In this document: positions 19,310 to 29,830 of the stretch, in pieces
How the letters are laid out: each line of letters opens with the position of its first letter
Numbering within the stretch: position 1 is the first letter of the stretch
NCBI GenBank assembly: GCA_018806915.1
Contig: JAGKQI010000040.1
Location: 434,001-498,000, forward strand
Length of the DNA: 64,000 nucleotides
Source: Phytophthora colocasiae
Taxonomy: Eukaryota > Oomycota > Peronosporomycetes > Peronosporales > Peronosporaceae
Reading direction: 5' to 3'
Position numbers and translations under genes: made by a program
The notes under the pieces: generated by a model
Seen by the model: the letters and a program-made list of their open reading frames with translations, nothing else
Databases searched by the model: none
Told to the model about the DNA's origin: nothing

Positions 19310-21957
19310 ATGAAACTGGACCCGGGAGACATTGTATTTTACAGTGGTGATCGTGACCAAATGTCTGCAAGGTATACTGTTTTGTTTGTCATGACTGACG
19401 TTTGTCTGTCTCGGACAACTCTATTCGTGGCGTTGCTATTCCGGATGCCACATCGGACGAACTTTTTGGCACACATTTACCGGCTAAAGCGCACGACGTA
19501 CAGGATGCAAAGGTCATTGTCCCAGCGTAATGCCTCAATCGCGCCAAACCCGACTGTGCAGGATGTCGGTTCGTCGAATCTCAAGAGCCCACCTCGAGGT
19601 CTCGTTCAAGCAGCTTGGTGGAGTACATCTTCGGGGATTCAAGTCCGACCTGAAAGTAGCAATGGCGAATGTGTGAAAGCTGAACCACCAAAGCGAAACA
19701 GACCCAAGACAACGTTCCGTGATGTTGCGACAGCGCTGTACCATTGGGCAACCTGTCTTTTCATGATTGCACTCGTGTGTTCACAGCTTCTAGCAGCGTT
19801 TGGGACTCGAGAACGACGATGTCACATCTTTTCTACGGGAGGGACCCTCGACAAGGACCGTACCAGATTGTAGGAACGAACGATGTGCCGTATCCTGACC
19901 GTGTGATTGCCTGTGTGAAGAGTGGAAATTACTACGAACCGAAACTGGTGAGTTCACTACTCTCAGCACCTGGAGTATCAGCGATCCTGGAGGACTCGAC
20001 GGGTACAGCTCTACATGGATATCGGCTCAGACAACGTCGGATTGGGTCGGTGAATGACAGACTTGATTCGGCCATCGAGACTGCATACTACGCGTCATGT
20101 TCGTTGATAGCTAAGACTATCGACAATATCTTCGACGCGTGTATTGCTCTTGGCTATACGAACCTCACGCGTGGCAGTTTACGAGTGGTTGACGACTGGG
20201 ACAGCAGTAACTTGTACGTGCTTCCGAATACGTTACCGGTCTTGATCATGCCGTATTGGGATAACGCACCACACGCAAGACACGCCGTACCAACTTGGAA
20301 TGGTGATGCCTGCGCGTTTCGACTGCAAGACGCGTATGCTGCAACCGGCAGTACGTCAAAGTTGGCGAGTTTCCGTGGGGTCAACAGGACAATCCGGTTC
20401 AAGAACACGATTGCGTGGCTGAATCGACCTGGGGGACACTGGAAGAATGGATGGTATGAAGACCTTGAAGGGATGCGATGGTACTCAGATATGACAAGCT
20501 CAGTGAAAGGTGCACCGTACTACATGACGCTCCGGTTGTTCGACATGCGCTCCGGAACTGAAGCTGATTGTTCGAACCCAGTGGATTGTGAAGCTGCTCC
20601 GAAAATTGGGAGGTGGGGGAAGTTCATCTCCTCTGGTAAATCCCACAATTTTAACTCTGCGTATGTTGCGAATGGGACGGAGTTTGGGCTTTTCATCTAC
20701 GAAAGCCACGAGATCAATACCGTCCGGAGCGTTTTTGACTGGGAAACGCTCGTGTCAAACTTGTCTGTAGCTCTGATCCTCGTTCGGTGGGTTGTCGCCC
20801 TGGTCTCGTTGCATTTGGGAGCATTTCGAGGTAAAAGTTTGTGGTACAGTGGAGGAATCGGCTGTGTGTCTGGCGCTGGGAGCTTCACGTACTTCCCGTT
20901 GATGTCTTTGCCACGACTCAAGATGACGTTGACAGCGTTTTGGACTGTGGGTTGTCGTTTCCAGGGGCAACAAAGTGGGCTGGCTGAGTCCTGGTTCGTC
21001 ATGTATCCAGCCATCGCCCACTTTGTCCTCATCTACTACAGTATCGTCAACATGCTTGGAAAACTCTTGCGTCGTCGAATAACAGACATTCTCTTCGCCC
21101 CAACAGTAGCAGTGTTGTGCTTACTACATTACTTTCGATCTGAATTGGCATCTTCCGGCTGGCTGAAAGGTATCGACGGTCGAATTTCGACAATGGTGTT
21201 GACGGATGAAGTGGAGAAACTAAAGCTAAGCGACTTTTTCACTTCGGACGTTGCTTGGCGAATGAATGGACAAGTGTCGTTCATTTTCGGGGTGAAAGTG
21301 GCTATTCTAGCGATCAATCTGATTCCTCTGCTAATTTCTCGCTCATTTCCGATACGCACTCGAGGGGTTGAGCAAGATCTTCACGGTGTTGAGAAGGCGC
21401 TGGCTCTGCATGCAAGATATGTCGGTGGTCTCGGCTGTTCGTTGACGTATATGGTTTCCGAGGTTGATCGAAAGGAACGGCGCGTGTCTTCCACAACGTT
21501 CGAAGCAGATTGTGCGCTCAATGACAGTCAATATGCACACGGTCCCGGTAGTGACCACAATGTGGTTGGTCCGGTTCTTCCGTTTCTAAACATGGGAACC
21601 ACTGGAACTAGCAAACGGGGATCGAAGCTGAAGCCGAAGCCGAAGTCTCGTAAAATCGTGTTTGTGAATAGTTACGAGTTGATTCGACTCGGGTATCTCG
21701 TCTATGGGGACAAGTACCTCATTACGTTCGACGAATGGGATTTGCTCTCTGCGATGGCTCCGTTCCGAGCTTTCTGTTACCTCTGGAATCATCGAGTTGT
21801 GGTGTGGACACTTCGACCTGAACAAGTCAACGGCGAAGCTGAAATCGCAGGAGGTCGAGCACTCCAATATGAGGAGCCGCAGATGTGGCGTCTGGATGAT
21901 ATGCGCTTGCAGCGGATTCGGTGGTGGCAGGTCTCAGCGTGCAGTATCCAATGCTAA
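19310..21957 (+). pseudogene. Multi-spanning membrane protein family, copy 1 (one-base frameshift)
   Basis: The frame from the ATG at 19310 (an alternative start is 19505) covers the N-terminus and first membrane segment (LYHWATCLFMIALVCSQLL). It then loses the frame near 19797-19801; the rest is open in the next frame to 21957. Copy 2 has one extra base at that place, so this copy has a one-base deletion unless it is a sequence error. Downstream come a long external domain with YQIVGTNDVPYPDRVIAC, LRVVDDWDSSN, VLPNTLPVLIMPYWDN and N-glycosylation sites, then about four membrane segments between 20740 and 21330. A conserved end reads RLGYLVYGDKYL, WNHRVVVWTLRP and WWQVSAC. The family is unknown to me and appears oomycete-specific. 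Confidence 0.65.
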
Positions 21958-22345
21958 GAACATCCCGTATTATTAACAGAGATGAGATCCAGGTGGACAC
22001 AGATGATGAAATGGCAAAGTTCTCCAGTGGAATGCTGTAAGTTGTTGAGAACTTCAGGGTTGTTGAAATCGAGTGATGGCATTCAGCCGTAACAAAGCCA
22101 ATCATTTTTGTCGTGCCTCCAATTTCCGAATTCGACAGAAATAATGGTCTTACCTGCGCCACCATTGTTTTCAAGCTAAGAACGCCAGTCTTTCCCTCCT
22201 AGCTGCGGGTTCTTGCCGTATTAATAACAGAGGTGAGGTTCACGATGTCTTTGTCGACCGTACGCAATTTAGCTTCACCATCCCTTGAGCTGCAATTGTG
22301 ACTTCTTCCATACTGTGAAACTTGCAAAATGGCCAATGTATTTCG
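21958..22345. other. Intergenic, no recognised feature
   Basis: About 390 bp after the membrane protein gene. There are only short frames, and nothing recognisable on either strand. Confidence 0.4.
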
Positions 22346-22600
22346 TCAGAAGAGCTCCACAGTGTCACTCAGTCGTTTTCGTAAACTGACTCCAAAATCA
22401 ACATTCAAAGTCCTGAAGAGGAGAACTGGCCTTTTCGTCGTGTTTGGAGTGTGCGTTAAATGCAAGGGGGACTTAAAGCAGCTAATAAAGACAGAATAAT
22501 AATCAAATCGACTCAAGGACTTCGATGAATGCGAGCTACTTCTCTTCCTGGCCAAGGATGCGACGGCATGCTGATCCCGATTTTGAAGCAACTGAGCATG
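22346..22600 (+). pseudogene. Crinkler N-terminal relic
   Basis: Near 22535-22560 the plus strand reads CELLLFLAKD, an LFLAK-type motif of Crinkler effectors. It is preceded by a lysine-rich stretch with stops (KGDLKQLIKTE). The gene is destroyed by stop codons, and no start or downstream domain is seen. It is one of several Crinkler pieces in 22.3-27.2 kb. Confidence 0.55.
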
Positions 22601-22738
22601 AAAATTTCAAATAATGTGGTTGATCTCTTTGGGGGTCACCCACACTCTTGTATCCAACTTTGACTACCACTAATTATTTGTGACAACTACAATTGGCTCA
22701 ATGGACTGAAGACCCCCTTAGCCGCAGCAGGTACTCTG

Positions 22739-23100
22739 GTGTCTGATCCCAATGACCATCTGCGAGTTTCGAGAAAGCGCATGGAAGACGCCACGAGGAA
22801 ATCGAAGGACAACGTTGTAGCGGTCAACTGTATCGTCGTTGGCATTGGGCAATCGTTCATCATAAACATCAAAGCGAATGTACAGTTGGCAAGCTTAGGA
22901 GGGCTGATGTCGATCAAGGTCGATTACTATTTTTCCTGGCCAAGAATACGGACGGAGTGTGGTTGTCTGCTGATTGATGTAGCTAGACGGGGTATGGCAA
23001 GTGGCGGCCTCCCCCGCGAGGTGGATGAAATAACCAGTGACAACAACAGTCACTCAATGGATTGCCGGGACTCTCGGTAGCGCCCCCTTCCGCTAGAGTA
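22739..23100 (+). pseudogene. Crinkler N-terminal relic
   Basis: The frame contains VSRKRMEDATRKSKDNVVAV followed by NCIVVGIGQSFIINIKAN. This matches the start of the Crinkler N-terminal domain in the better copy at 24276-24875 (VVVNCIVVGVRGQPVSI) and its second copy (VEVNCFVVGI). The LFLAK region is replaced by FSWPRI after a deletion, and a weak end of the domain follows at 23080-23120 (YVHLLEKT). It is not functional. Confidence 0.6.
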
Positions 23101-23183
23101 CGTGCACCTTCTAGAAAAGACCACAGAGCCGAAATGGACCATTAGACCTGTGGAAAGTTCTGCTGTGGAAGAAGAAAATGAGT

Positions 23184-23236
23184 TGATTAACTAGTTAGCG
23201 GATTTCTCATCTGTGTGATTCTATCTCAAGATTCCC
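23184..23236 (+). repeat. Repeat A, inverted copy at 28086-28134
   Basis: About 50 bp reading TTGATTAACTAGTTAGCGG onward matches the reverse complement of 28086-28134 almost perfectly. Together with repeat B it links this Crinkler relic region with the region beyond the main Crinkler gene. Its origin is unclear; it may be part of an old transposon. Confidence 0.6.
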
Positions 23237-23510
23237 GTGGCAATTAAGTACTTCAGCTGACCCTGGCCAACATACGGGACTCAAAAAGCTACCACACCAA
23301 AAATGTGCTAGATTATCAACCCAAAACACTGAAGTGGGGTCGATTTCCTTCGTAGCAATTGCTGGTAGCGAAGGAACAACTATACTGGATTTAATCTCGC
23401 GAGATCCTCAGCAATGCGTTTATACTCGACCACAGCAGAACTTTCGCACTTTAGCACTGCCAATTTATCTACCATCACGCGATGGAACTAGATTGTGATC
23501 GATCTACTCT

Positions 23511-23597
23511 GGAGAAGCTGACCCGAAAACTGGGGTTTGAATCAACGACGGATATAATCCCTGAACGACATCTGGATTCCGCAGGTTTAGTGTAGTT
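23511..23597 (+). repeat. Repeat B, direct copy at 27990-28083
   Basis: About 87 bp including CCCGAAAACTGGGGTTTGAA is repeated in direct orientation at 27990-28083 with an 8 bp insertion and a few changes. A and B are thus in opposite relative orientation at the two sites, which implies an inversion or independent insertions. Confidence 0.6.
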
Positions 23598-23634
23598 TTG
23601 TCAAAGAGCTAGCGCCATCATTTCGAGCTTTGAA

Positions 23635-23870
23635 GGGTAAGAAACGTGAAAGTGAGTTCAAGAAATGTCAGCTAGGTCAACTTGATCAATAGTCATTACG
23701 GTTGCGTGGAGGAGCAGAATAATTTTGAGCTTAATTTGGGAACTAATGACTTGCTGAAGAATGGCGTTGCACCTTCCCCCAACTTGATGAAGACGTCCTG
23801 CTGTATCTAACGTTGATGGGAGATTTTGATGACAGTGATGCTCTAAACTCACTACTGCAAATATTGTGTG
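23635..23870 (+). pseudogene. Crinkler C-terminal relic
   Basis: The DNA here (GGGTAAGAAACGTGAAAG onward, then a TCATTACGGTTGCGTGGAGG block and a GATGACAGTGATG block) is a degraded copy of 26040-26410 in the Crinkler gene at 24881-27246. That is the junction between the NTPase part and the nuclease-like part. Stops and deletions remove any coding capacity. Confidence 0.55.
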
Positions 23871-24275
23871 GCCCCACGAGTTTTTAGCATTGTTGTACGT
23901 GCCCTGTTCGCAAATATGGAGCGTAGTCGTAACAGCAACAGGATGGATTTCACAGTCTAGCAAGGATTAACGAAATCTTGATTTAAACACGCTGAAAGAA
24001 GCCAACAACAACGATTCACTTGATCGTGGCGAGACGTCTTCAGCGAAAATACCTTACTAAATCGTGGGAGTCTGACTCGGAAATCTTCTTTCTCGAATCA
24101 GTCGAAGAATGCAGCTTCTTTCGAGAGCAGACCACTTTCGACAATGGTTTTGACGGAAAGCTAGGCGACTATTTCACTCGACTTCGAATCAAACAGCATC
24201 TAGTGATGGTTCCTGATTTTCGGTATTGGAGTTGGATAATAGACTACATTCCGCAAGTTTTGATACGAAGAAACG

Positions 24276-24875
24276 ATGGACATTACGATGGAAGACTCGA
24301 AGATGGAAGAAGCCGCGATGGCAGCTCAAGAGAACCGCGTTGTGGTGGTAAACTGTATCGTCGTTGGCGTACGCGGACAGCCGGTCAGCATAAGCACCAC
24401 GTTGAATGCATTGGTAAATACCTTGAACAAACCAATAAAGGAAGCGTACAACCAAGAACTGAAGGACGTTGGTGAAGGCGAGCTGCTGCTTTTTGAGGCC
24501 AAGAAGGTGGATGGCACGTGGCTGTCTGCTGATCCTGCTTTTAAAGAAACCCTGCAGGCTATGCTAAGTGGCGATGCTCCTGCCAAGATCAAGGACATCA
24601 TTAGAGACGACAGGATGTCATTTACGGGACTGGAAACAATTGCAGACGCTCTCGGTAAAGACCTCCCATCAGGTTACTTGCACCTTCTAGTGAAGCCTCC
24701 TTGGCTGGTAACAGAAACGATCACTGCGACCGCAAGGGAGTACAATGACAGTCTGCAAGTTTCGAGAAAGCGCGGTGCAGATGCGATGGCTGTTCCAGAC
24801 GACGTGGAGGTAAACTGTTTTGTCGTTGGCATTGAGACGTTGCTTGCATTAGGATTGCGCCGAATGCGAAGCTGA
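24276..24875 (+). CDS. Crinkler N-terminal module, copy 1
   Basis: 199 residues from the ATG at 24276. It contains VVVNCIVVGVRGQPVSI, then an LFLAK-type motif (ELLLFEAKKVDGTWLSADP, about residues 68-86, with E in place of L), and the end-of-domain motif LHLLVKPP at about 132-139. The Crinkler N-terminus is the translocation and ubiquitin-like module that carries effectors out of the pathogen; no classic signal peptide is visible here. No C-terminal effector domain follows. Instead the frame runs straight into a second Crinkler start (RKRGADAM, VEVNCFVVGI) and ends by frameshift near 24835. So it is either a solo module or the first half of a tandem N-terminal duplication. Confidence 0.65.
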   Translation: MDITMEDSKMEEAAMAAQENRVVVVNCIVVGVRGQPVSISTTLNALVNTLNKPIKEAYNQELKDVGEGELLLFEAKKVDGTWLSADPAFKETLQAMLSGDAPAKIKDIIRDDRMSFTGLETIADALGKDLPSGYLHLLVKPPWLVTETITATAREYNDSLQVSRKRGADAMAVPDDVEVNCFVVGIETLLALGLRRMRS

Positions 24876-24880
24876 AAGCC

Positions 24881-27246
24881 TTGAAACAGTTAATAAAGGC
24901 GAGGCGCTCAAAGCGACTGAAGGACGTTGGCGTAGACGATCTACAACTCTTTCTGGCCAAGGAGGCGAGCGGCACGTGGTTATCTAACGATCCTGCTTTT
25001 AGAGATATTGAAAGAGATATGCTAACTGGCGAAGTTCCTGACGAGATCATCGACATCGTTAGCGACAGCAGTAAGTCACTTACGGGACTGGAAACAATTG
25101 TAGACGCTCTCGGTGAAAACCCCCCACCAAATGGCTTGCACCTTTTAGTGAAGCCACCATTGCAGGTAGGGACCATCAAGGAGGGGCAAGGTTCTGTTTT
25201 GTCTAAGTACAGGAGCATTGCTGCCGATCTAAAGGAGTCAAAAGAGGTGGAAGATCTGGTAAAAACTCTCGAAGATGTGAGCAAACGTGAGGGAAGGATG
25301 CCATTTGTCGTACTGGAGAATTCTTCTGGCACTGGAAAGACGCAGATGGCCTTCAACTTGGAAGCTAATGGAGTTTTTGACGTGTTCTACCTACCGTGTA
25401 TGTCATCAAAAGAAGTAAACCAGAAAGTGTTGAAGGCATTCGACTCGCGACAGATTGCGTTCCAGCAGTGATGTATGGAAGGTGATGGTTCCGTTGGTGA
25501 CTTTCGATGGATCAGCGATAGGAAGCGATTGAAGATAAATGCCTTCATCATCGCAGCACTCCGTGGTTCTAATGCATTCATGGGTGATGCTTTACTCCAA
25601 GATGTTATTGCAGTACGAGATCGACGAGCTCGTGATCCAAGAAAGAAACCAATTGTCTTCTTCCTGGATGAGTTTCCTCGCTTGGAAGGACAAAATAAAA
25701 AGCTGGTTCAGTCGATGAGGAATGTCTTCCGCTTTCTCTGTCTGCCGCTGATCATTAGCTCTACGAATGACACAGCACGGAGTCTTTTTACTGTGAGTGG
25801 GCATTCGCGATGCTCAGGATTAGATCCTGTACCGTGGTGTATAGTTGTTCCATCACTCCCTACGTTTGCTACGAAGGAAATCGACCCCACTTCAGTGTTT
25901 GGGTGGATTATCCAGCACAGTCGACCGCTTTTTGGAGAGTTAGCGCTGGAATATATGGTTCAATTCCCGTACGACGGACAAGACCAGTTGGGGTATTTCA
26001 CTACTATGATGAAAAAAATGGCACCAACCTTCCAAAGTATAAAGGGTACGAGACGTGAAAATGAGTTCAAAACCGGCCAGGTGTATCTCTTTCTCGCGGC
26101 TAGCTACATCCCAGATGAAGCGTGTACCATTTTACCTGGAGAATTCAATGACAGTGATGTTCCAGAAGATAGTGTGTGAAATACTCTTACGAAGAGATGA
26201 GAGAAGCCGATGAAAGCAGCAAGAAGGAGGTGAATTGGGTCGATTGTCACTACGGGTGCTTGGAGGAGAAGGAGATTTTCGAGCTTCAATTCGGAATATG
26301 TGGCTGGGAGAAGGACAAGAACTGGACGAAGTACTGGACGTGTCGATACGTCTTGAATGACGACATCCTACTGTATTTAATGTTGATGAGTGATTATGAG
26401 GACACTGACGCTCCATTAGATTCCGCGATTCTCCAAGAACGCGCTCTTCTCAACAACACGAGAAGTCCACTAGATGGACCATTGTGTAAGAAGTTGAGGG
26501 ACGTATTGGGTAAAAGTGGAGCAACCCTCGAAGTTCTCGCGGCAGGAGCTGTCGTTCTGGCGAGTCACCAAGGTGGATTCTATGGAGTCAACTTCTACGA
26601 CTTCTTTGGCAGGCTGTTGTATGAGTTGGGGGTGCATGTCTTTAATGCACCGGTGACATTTTCACAAGATAACCTTGAGCTGGAGAATTTCACGATTCCA
26701 TTTCTCTCGCCTCCAGGTGTTGCGTGGCCTGGCGAGTTTCTAGCGTTTTGGAAGGACACTTGTGCCCAATTCGGCAGTATGAGACAATCTCTTAACGGTG
26801 ACAGGATGGAAATCCAGAGCCACTCGGGTGTTCTTTCAGTGGAGTGCAAAGACTGGAGGAAGTTTACTTTGCCAGTGCTGAAGCACGTCCTGCAAGTAAC
26901 CCCGTCGTCGTCGAAGATTCATTTGATCGTGGTGAAGCGTATTGAGGGTGAATACTTCGCTTCGACGCCGGAGGAGTCTGAGGCGGTAACTTTCCCTTTC
27001 AAATCGACTGCTGAGTTGGAAAACGAGTCTGCATCCGCCTTCTTGGATAGGATCGAGCTACAACATGCCAAATTTTACCGCACTTCGAGTGACTCAAATG
27101 GCCAGTTGGAGGAATTTGCTGAATTAATGCGAGCACGCCGAGATGCACCTTCTGGTGAATCGGGTGCGAGAACTGGTAGCACTTTGGAAAGCGATGGTGG
27201 AGCGGGCAAGACCATACTTTTCATTGAAGTGGGAAACTGGAAGTAG
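24881..27246 (+). pseudogene. Crinkler with P-loop NTPase and nuclease-like domain (three lesions)
   Basis: The ancestral gene probably began near the ATG at 24787, before a one-base frameshift at about 24835. Visible order: LQLFLAKEASGTWLSNDP (LFLAK motif), LHLLVKPP at 25136, a Walker A box LENSSGTGKTQMA at about 25315, a TGA stop at 25469-25471 in the same frame, Walker B VFFLDEFPRL at about 25655, a frame change at 26176, then a region with DRMEIQSHSG and VECKDW that looks like a PD-(D/E)xK nuclease core. Crinklers with an NTPase plus a restriction-nuclease-like domain are a known class thought to act in host nuclei. Three breaks make this copy a likely pseudogene, although the pieces are otherwise well kept. 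Confidence 0.7.
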
Positions 27247-27433
27247 TTTGAACGGTGGCAGAATCATACTCCAAAATACCCATGCTTTAACCCAACATAC
27301 AAGAAACTATTCACCGTTTATTCAAAGAAGATTTTTTCAGCAAGTAAATTACTGGAACAGGATATCGGCCATTGCCGTATTTGAGATCTCCTACTTCAGA
27401 GTGATCGACCTCCAACCAATCACACATAATATA

Positions 27434-27697
27434 TGAATTAGGAGATCTATATAGACTTGGTGTGCTGTTCCATTCTCGATATTATCCGCCGACCCACTCG
27501 GGAGGATGGGACAGGTTGCGCAGTACTGGTACTAGCATAGACCCCTGCTTCGTACTCTCCAAGAGATCCACCAGGCTGCATTGGACGAAGAGCGTCGTCT
27601 CACACTTCGACCGGCTGCGTCCAGCAAATGCACAAAAGCACCGGCACTTACCAGTGCGACTGCAACATCCTCGCTTCTATATAGATCTCCTAATTCA
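27434..27697. mobile_element. 264 bp element with 20 bp perfect terminal inverted repeats
   Basis: TGAATTAGGAGATCTATATA at 27434-27453 is the exact reverse complement of 27678-27697. The interior has no convincing gene. The ends TG and CA would also suit a small LTR, but no target duplication is seen (ATATA before, GAAAA after). It is best called a MITE-like element of unknown class. Flanking sequence to 27990 shows nothing else recognisable. Confidence 0.5.
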
Positions 27698-27989
27698 GAA
27701 AACAAAAACCATGCTAAATTGTAACTATCATTGCAAGAAATTCGCAACTCCCCCCACGCTGAAATGAAGAACCCGTATTTCTGGCGCTGGCAAGCCTCCC
27801 AAGAAGTTCAAGCGCGTTGCCATTCCATAAGCCTAAGCTTTCACACGCTTGGTTCTCATTCACGAAAGTGATCCCACGTGCCGGTTGTGGGGTTTTACGA
27901 TGCCGTAGCGTCGAAAGACAAAATGCACTTGACCGTCAAGCATTTTTATTCCGAACTTCTAACCCAAATACCTCATGAAGAAAATGAGT

Positions 27990-28134
27990 GAGAAGCTAAC
28001 CCGAAAACTGGGGTTTGAATCAACGACGGATATTATCCTTGAAAGGACAAACAACATCTGGATTCCGCAGGTTTAGTGTAGCTTTAGAATCTTGAGATAG
28101 AATCACACAGATGAGAAATCCGCTAACTAGTTAA
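27990..28134. repeat. Second site of repeats A and B
   Basis: 27990-28083 is a direct copy of 23511-23597, and 28086-28134 is an inverted copy of 23184-23236. Here the two are adjacent, while at the other site they are about 275 bp apart and oppositely arranged. Confidence 0.55.
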
Positions 28135-28405
28135 TCCAGAGCCCAAATTCCTTATAAATGCGGCAAATCTACAATTGGCTTGACCAGCGCGAGCTCCTAG
28201 TGCAAAAATGCGAAATCGGCTGCGGGTCGCACTGCAATGACAAAATATCCATTGATCCTACTGAAAACTTAGAGGCTGAAACGACAAGGAAAGTGATATT
28301 GACTAACTGGTTATTCCTGGTTGATACCATTGGTAAAATTAAATCGAGGATAAAATACGGCGCAGTTTGAAACCTGTCTCCTTCAAGTTTTCCATGTGAT
28401 TTAAG

Positions 28406-28595
28406 GAAGGTTATTCCTGGTACTTGGCTTGGCTATTGGAGGTTTGATTGTGATTGTGAATTGTTTGAATGGGATATTGAATTTTCGAATGCTAATCATT
28501 TCTTATCATCTAGAAAGTAAGTCCCCGGAGGGACTCGAACGCCTGCCAAGTGCGTAGCTTTGTGATGCGTTGACCAGTGGACCACCAGGAGGCCC
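28406..28595 (-). mobile_element. tRNA-derived SINE with 16 bp target duplication
   Basis: A 190 bp insert is bounded by identical TTCCATGTGATTTAAG copies (28390-28405 and 28596-28611). On the minus strand the 5' part is tRNA-like: an A-box-like TGGTCCACTGG about 10 bases in, and a B-box-like GTTCGAGTCC about 45 bases later. An unrelated A/T-rich body follows. Long perfect duplications and internal RNA polymerase III boxes define SINEs mobilised by LINE machinery. It is too divergent in its arms to be a working tRNA gene. Confidence 0.8.
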
Positions 28596-28611
28596 TTCCA
28601 TGTGATTTAAG

Positions 28612-29101
28612 CACGTTACCATAGATAGCAACTTCTTTCACCAGCGCAACCCGAAAACAATCCCATGCAACATTTTTTTAACCAATCGGAGGCATTGATA
28701 AAATAACACGTTTTTGGGCCAATCAAACATCTAAAACGATCAATTCCCAAAAATGGCGAAAGCTCCCTACGGCAGCGCCACGACGATAAGTGTAAGCGGT
28801 CGATATCGCGAACAAACTTCTCCAAACACAAGAAAATATGCAAAGGCGTTAAAGTGCGGGACTCACGCAAAGAGATCCGCAAACGATCTTGGGTCAAGCA
28901 CCGAGCCAAGCGCGTCGACGCCCAGCGCAGCCGCCGTGCCATCCAGGCATTTAAAAAATTGGAAGGTACGGCTTACTTAACTGTATTGTATTTGCACCAT
29001 ATTCTAATCACCATCTATGACAAGAACTACGAGGAGAACTGCACAGGTTAGATCAAGACCAGTATCCACCGAAGCCTGAACCGACGGGTCTGAAGGCCCA
29101 T
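28612..29101. other. Unassigned stretch
   Basis: A plus-strand frame from about 28780 to 28980 is rich in Lys and Arg (SWVKHRAKRVDAQRSRRAIQ) and has a zinc-finger-like CKRS..HKKIC piece in one frame, but no start or clear family. It may be a transposon relic. Confidence 0.25.
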
Positions 29102-29402
29102 TGTAACGGGGTTACACGTACAAGTGGTTGTACCACTTGTAACTCTAACAGTTAGGATAACTGTTAGAGGTTGGAAATGGGCCTCAGACCTTGGTGTGCT
29201 GTACACACCAATGGATACATGGGCGAACCACATTATTGGGTGGTTCGTGTGCATTTGTGCATATTATTGGTAGAAAGTAACGGATTTCTACCAATCACTG
29301 AGCAGAGTTTCTGCCAACCACACGTTGGCAGACCCTTTAGAAATAGATAACAAACAGTTTTAGGAGGTCCATAATTGGCTTGTGCCAAATTCAATAACAG
29401 TT
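29102..29402 (-). repeat. Truncated LTR, same family as the solo LTR at 50591-51050
   Basis: Read on the minus strand this is the last about 300 bp of the 460 bp solo LTR, ending exactly at ACCCCGTTACA. The first about 155 bases of that LTR are missing at the 29402 side, where the sequence passes straight into a gene fragment. It holds several small palindromes, such as TAACAGTTAGGATAACTGTTA and ACAAGTGGTTGTACCACTTGT. Confidence 0.8.
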
Positions 29403-29792
29403 ACAGAAACATGCAAGAAATTGCACGAGTACAAGGAGGAAATGCTCGAATCAGATTGGACTGAGATAACAAGGGAACGCAATCGACTGGAAAAATACCG
29501 TGTTTACCTGAAAACACGCTATGCCAAGCTTGTTGACGGCTGGAAGGCTGAATGTGAGAAGATCGATACGTTGAACGCGAAGAGAAAGGCCCCCATTCTG
29601 GAGAAGATCGATGGCTTTGGTGAAGGAAAATTGTGCAGCTCCCTATCCGAATTTGAAGCAACCTACAAGGCTAGTTTCATTGAAAAGGACATGCTAGCTG
29701 AGGCTAAAATGAAGGCTAAGCAAGTGGAACGTGATGGTGAACGTCGATTTAGGGAGACCTTTGGGATGGACTCGGATAGTGAAGATGAGTAA
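29382..29792 (+). CDS. Unknown acidic/basic helical protein fragment
   Basis: The frame is open from inside the LTR fragment; the first ATG is at 29442, giving 116 residues. It is strongly helical and charged (EITRERNRLEKYRVYLKTRY, MKAKQVERDGERRFRETFGM) and ends in an acidic tail DSDSEDE. The 5' part appears cut off by the LTR fragment. No family is recognised. It lies just before the repeat array that starts the Crypton, so it may be a host gene fragment or an element gene. Confidence 0.35.
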   Translation: MPNSITVTETCKKLHEYKEEMLESDWTEITRERNRLEKYRVYLKTRYAKLVDGWKAECEKIDTLNAKRKAPILEKIDGFGEGKLCSSLSEFEATYKASFIEKDMLAEAKMKAKQVERDGERRFRETFGMDSDSEDE

Positions 29793-29830
29793 GTACGGGG
29801 TAGGGTAAGGTACGATGTCGCGATACGTTT

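Noticed and set aside
19139..19360. Minus-strand frame ending TTDGQIDIWRIRC, resembling a last WD40 blade
   Set aside because: Too short, no preceding WD repeats in any frame, and it overlaps the 5' end of the membrane protein gene. It could be the terminal exon of a lost gene but cannot be supported.
28520..28595. tRNA gene on the minus strand
   Set aside because: A- and B-box-like sequences are present but the acceptor and anticodon arms do not pair properly. The 16 bp flanking duplication shows it is the head of a SINE.
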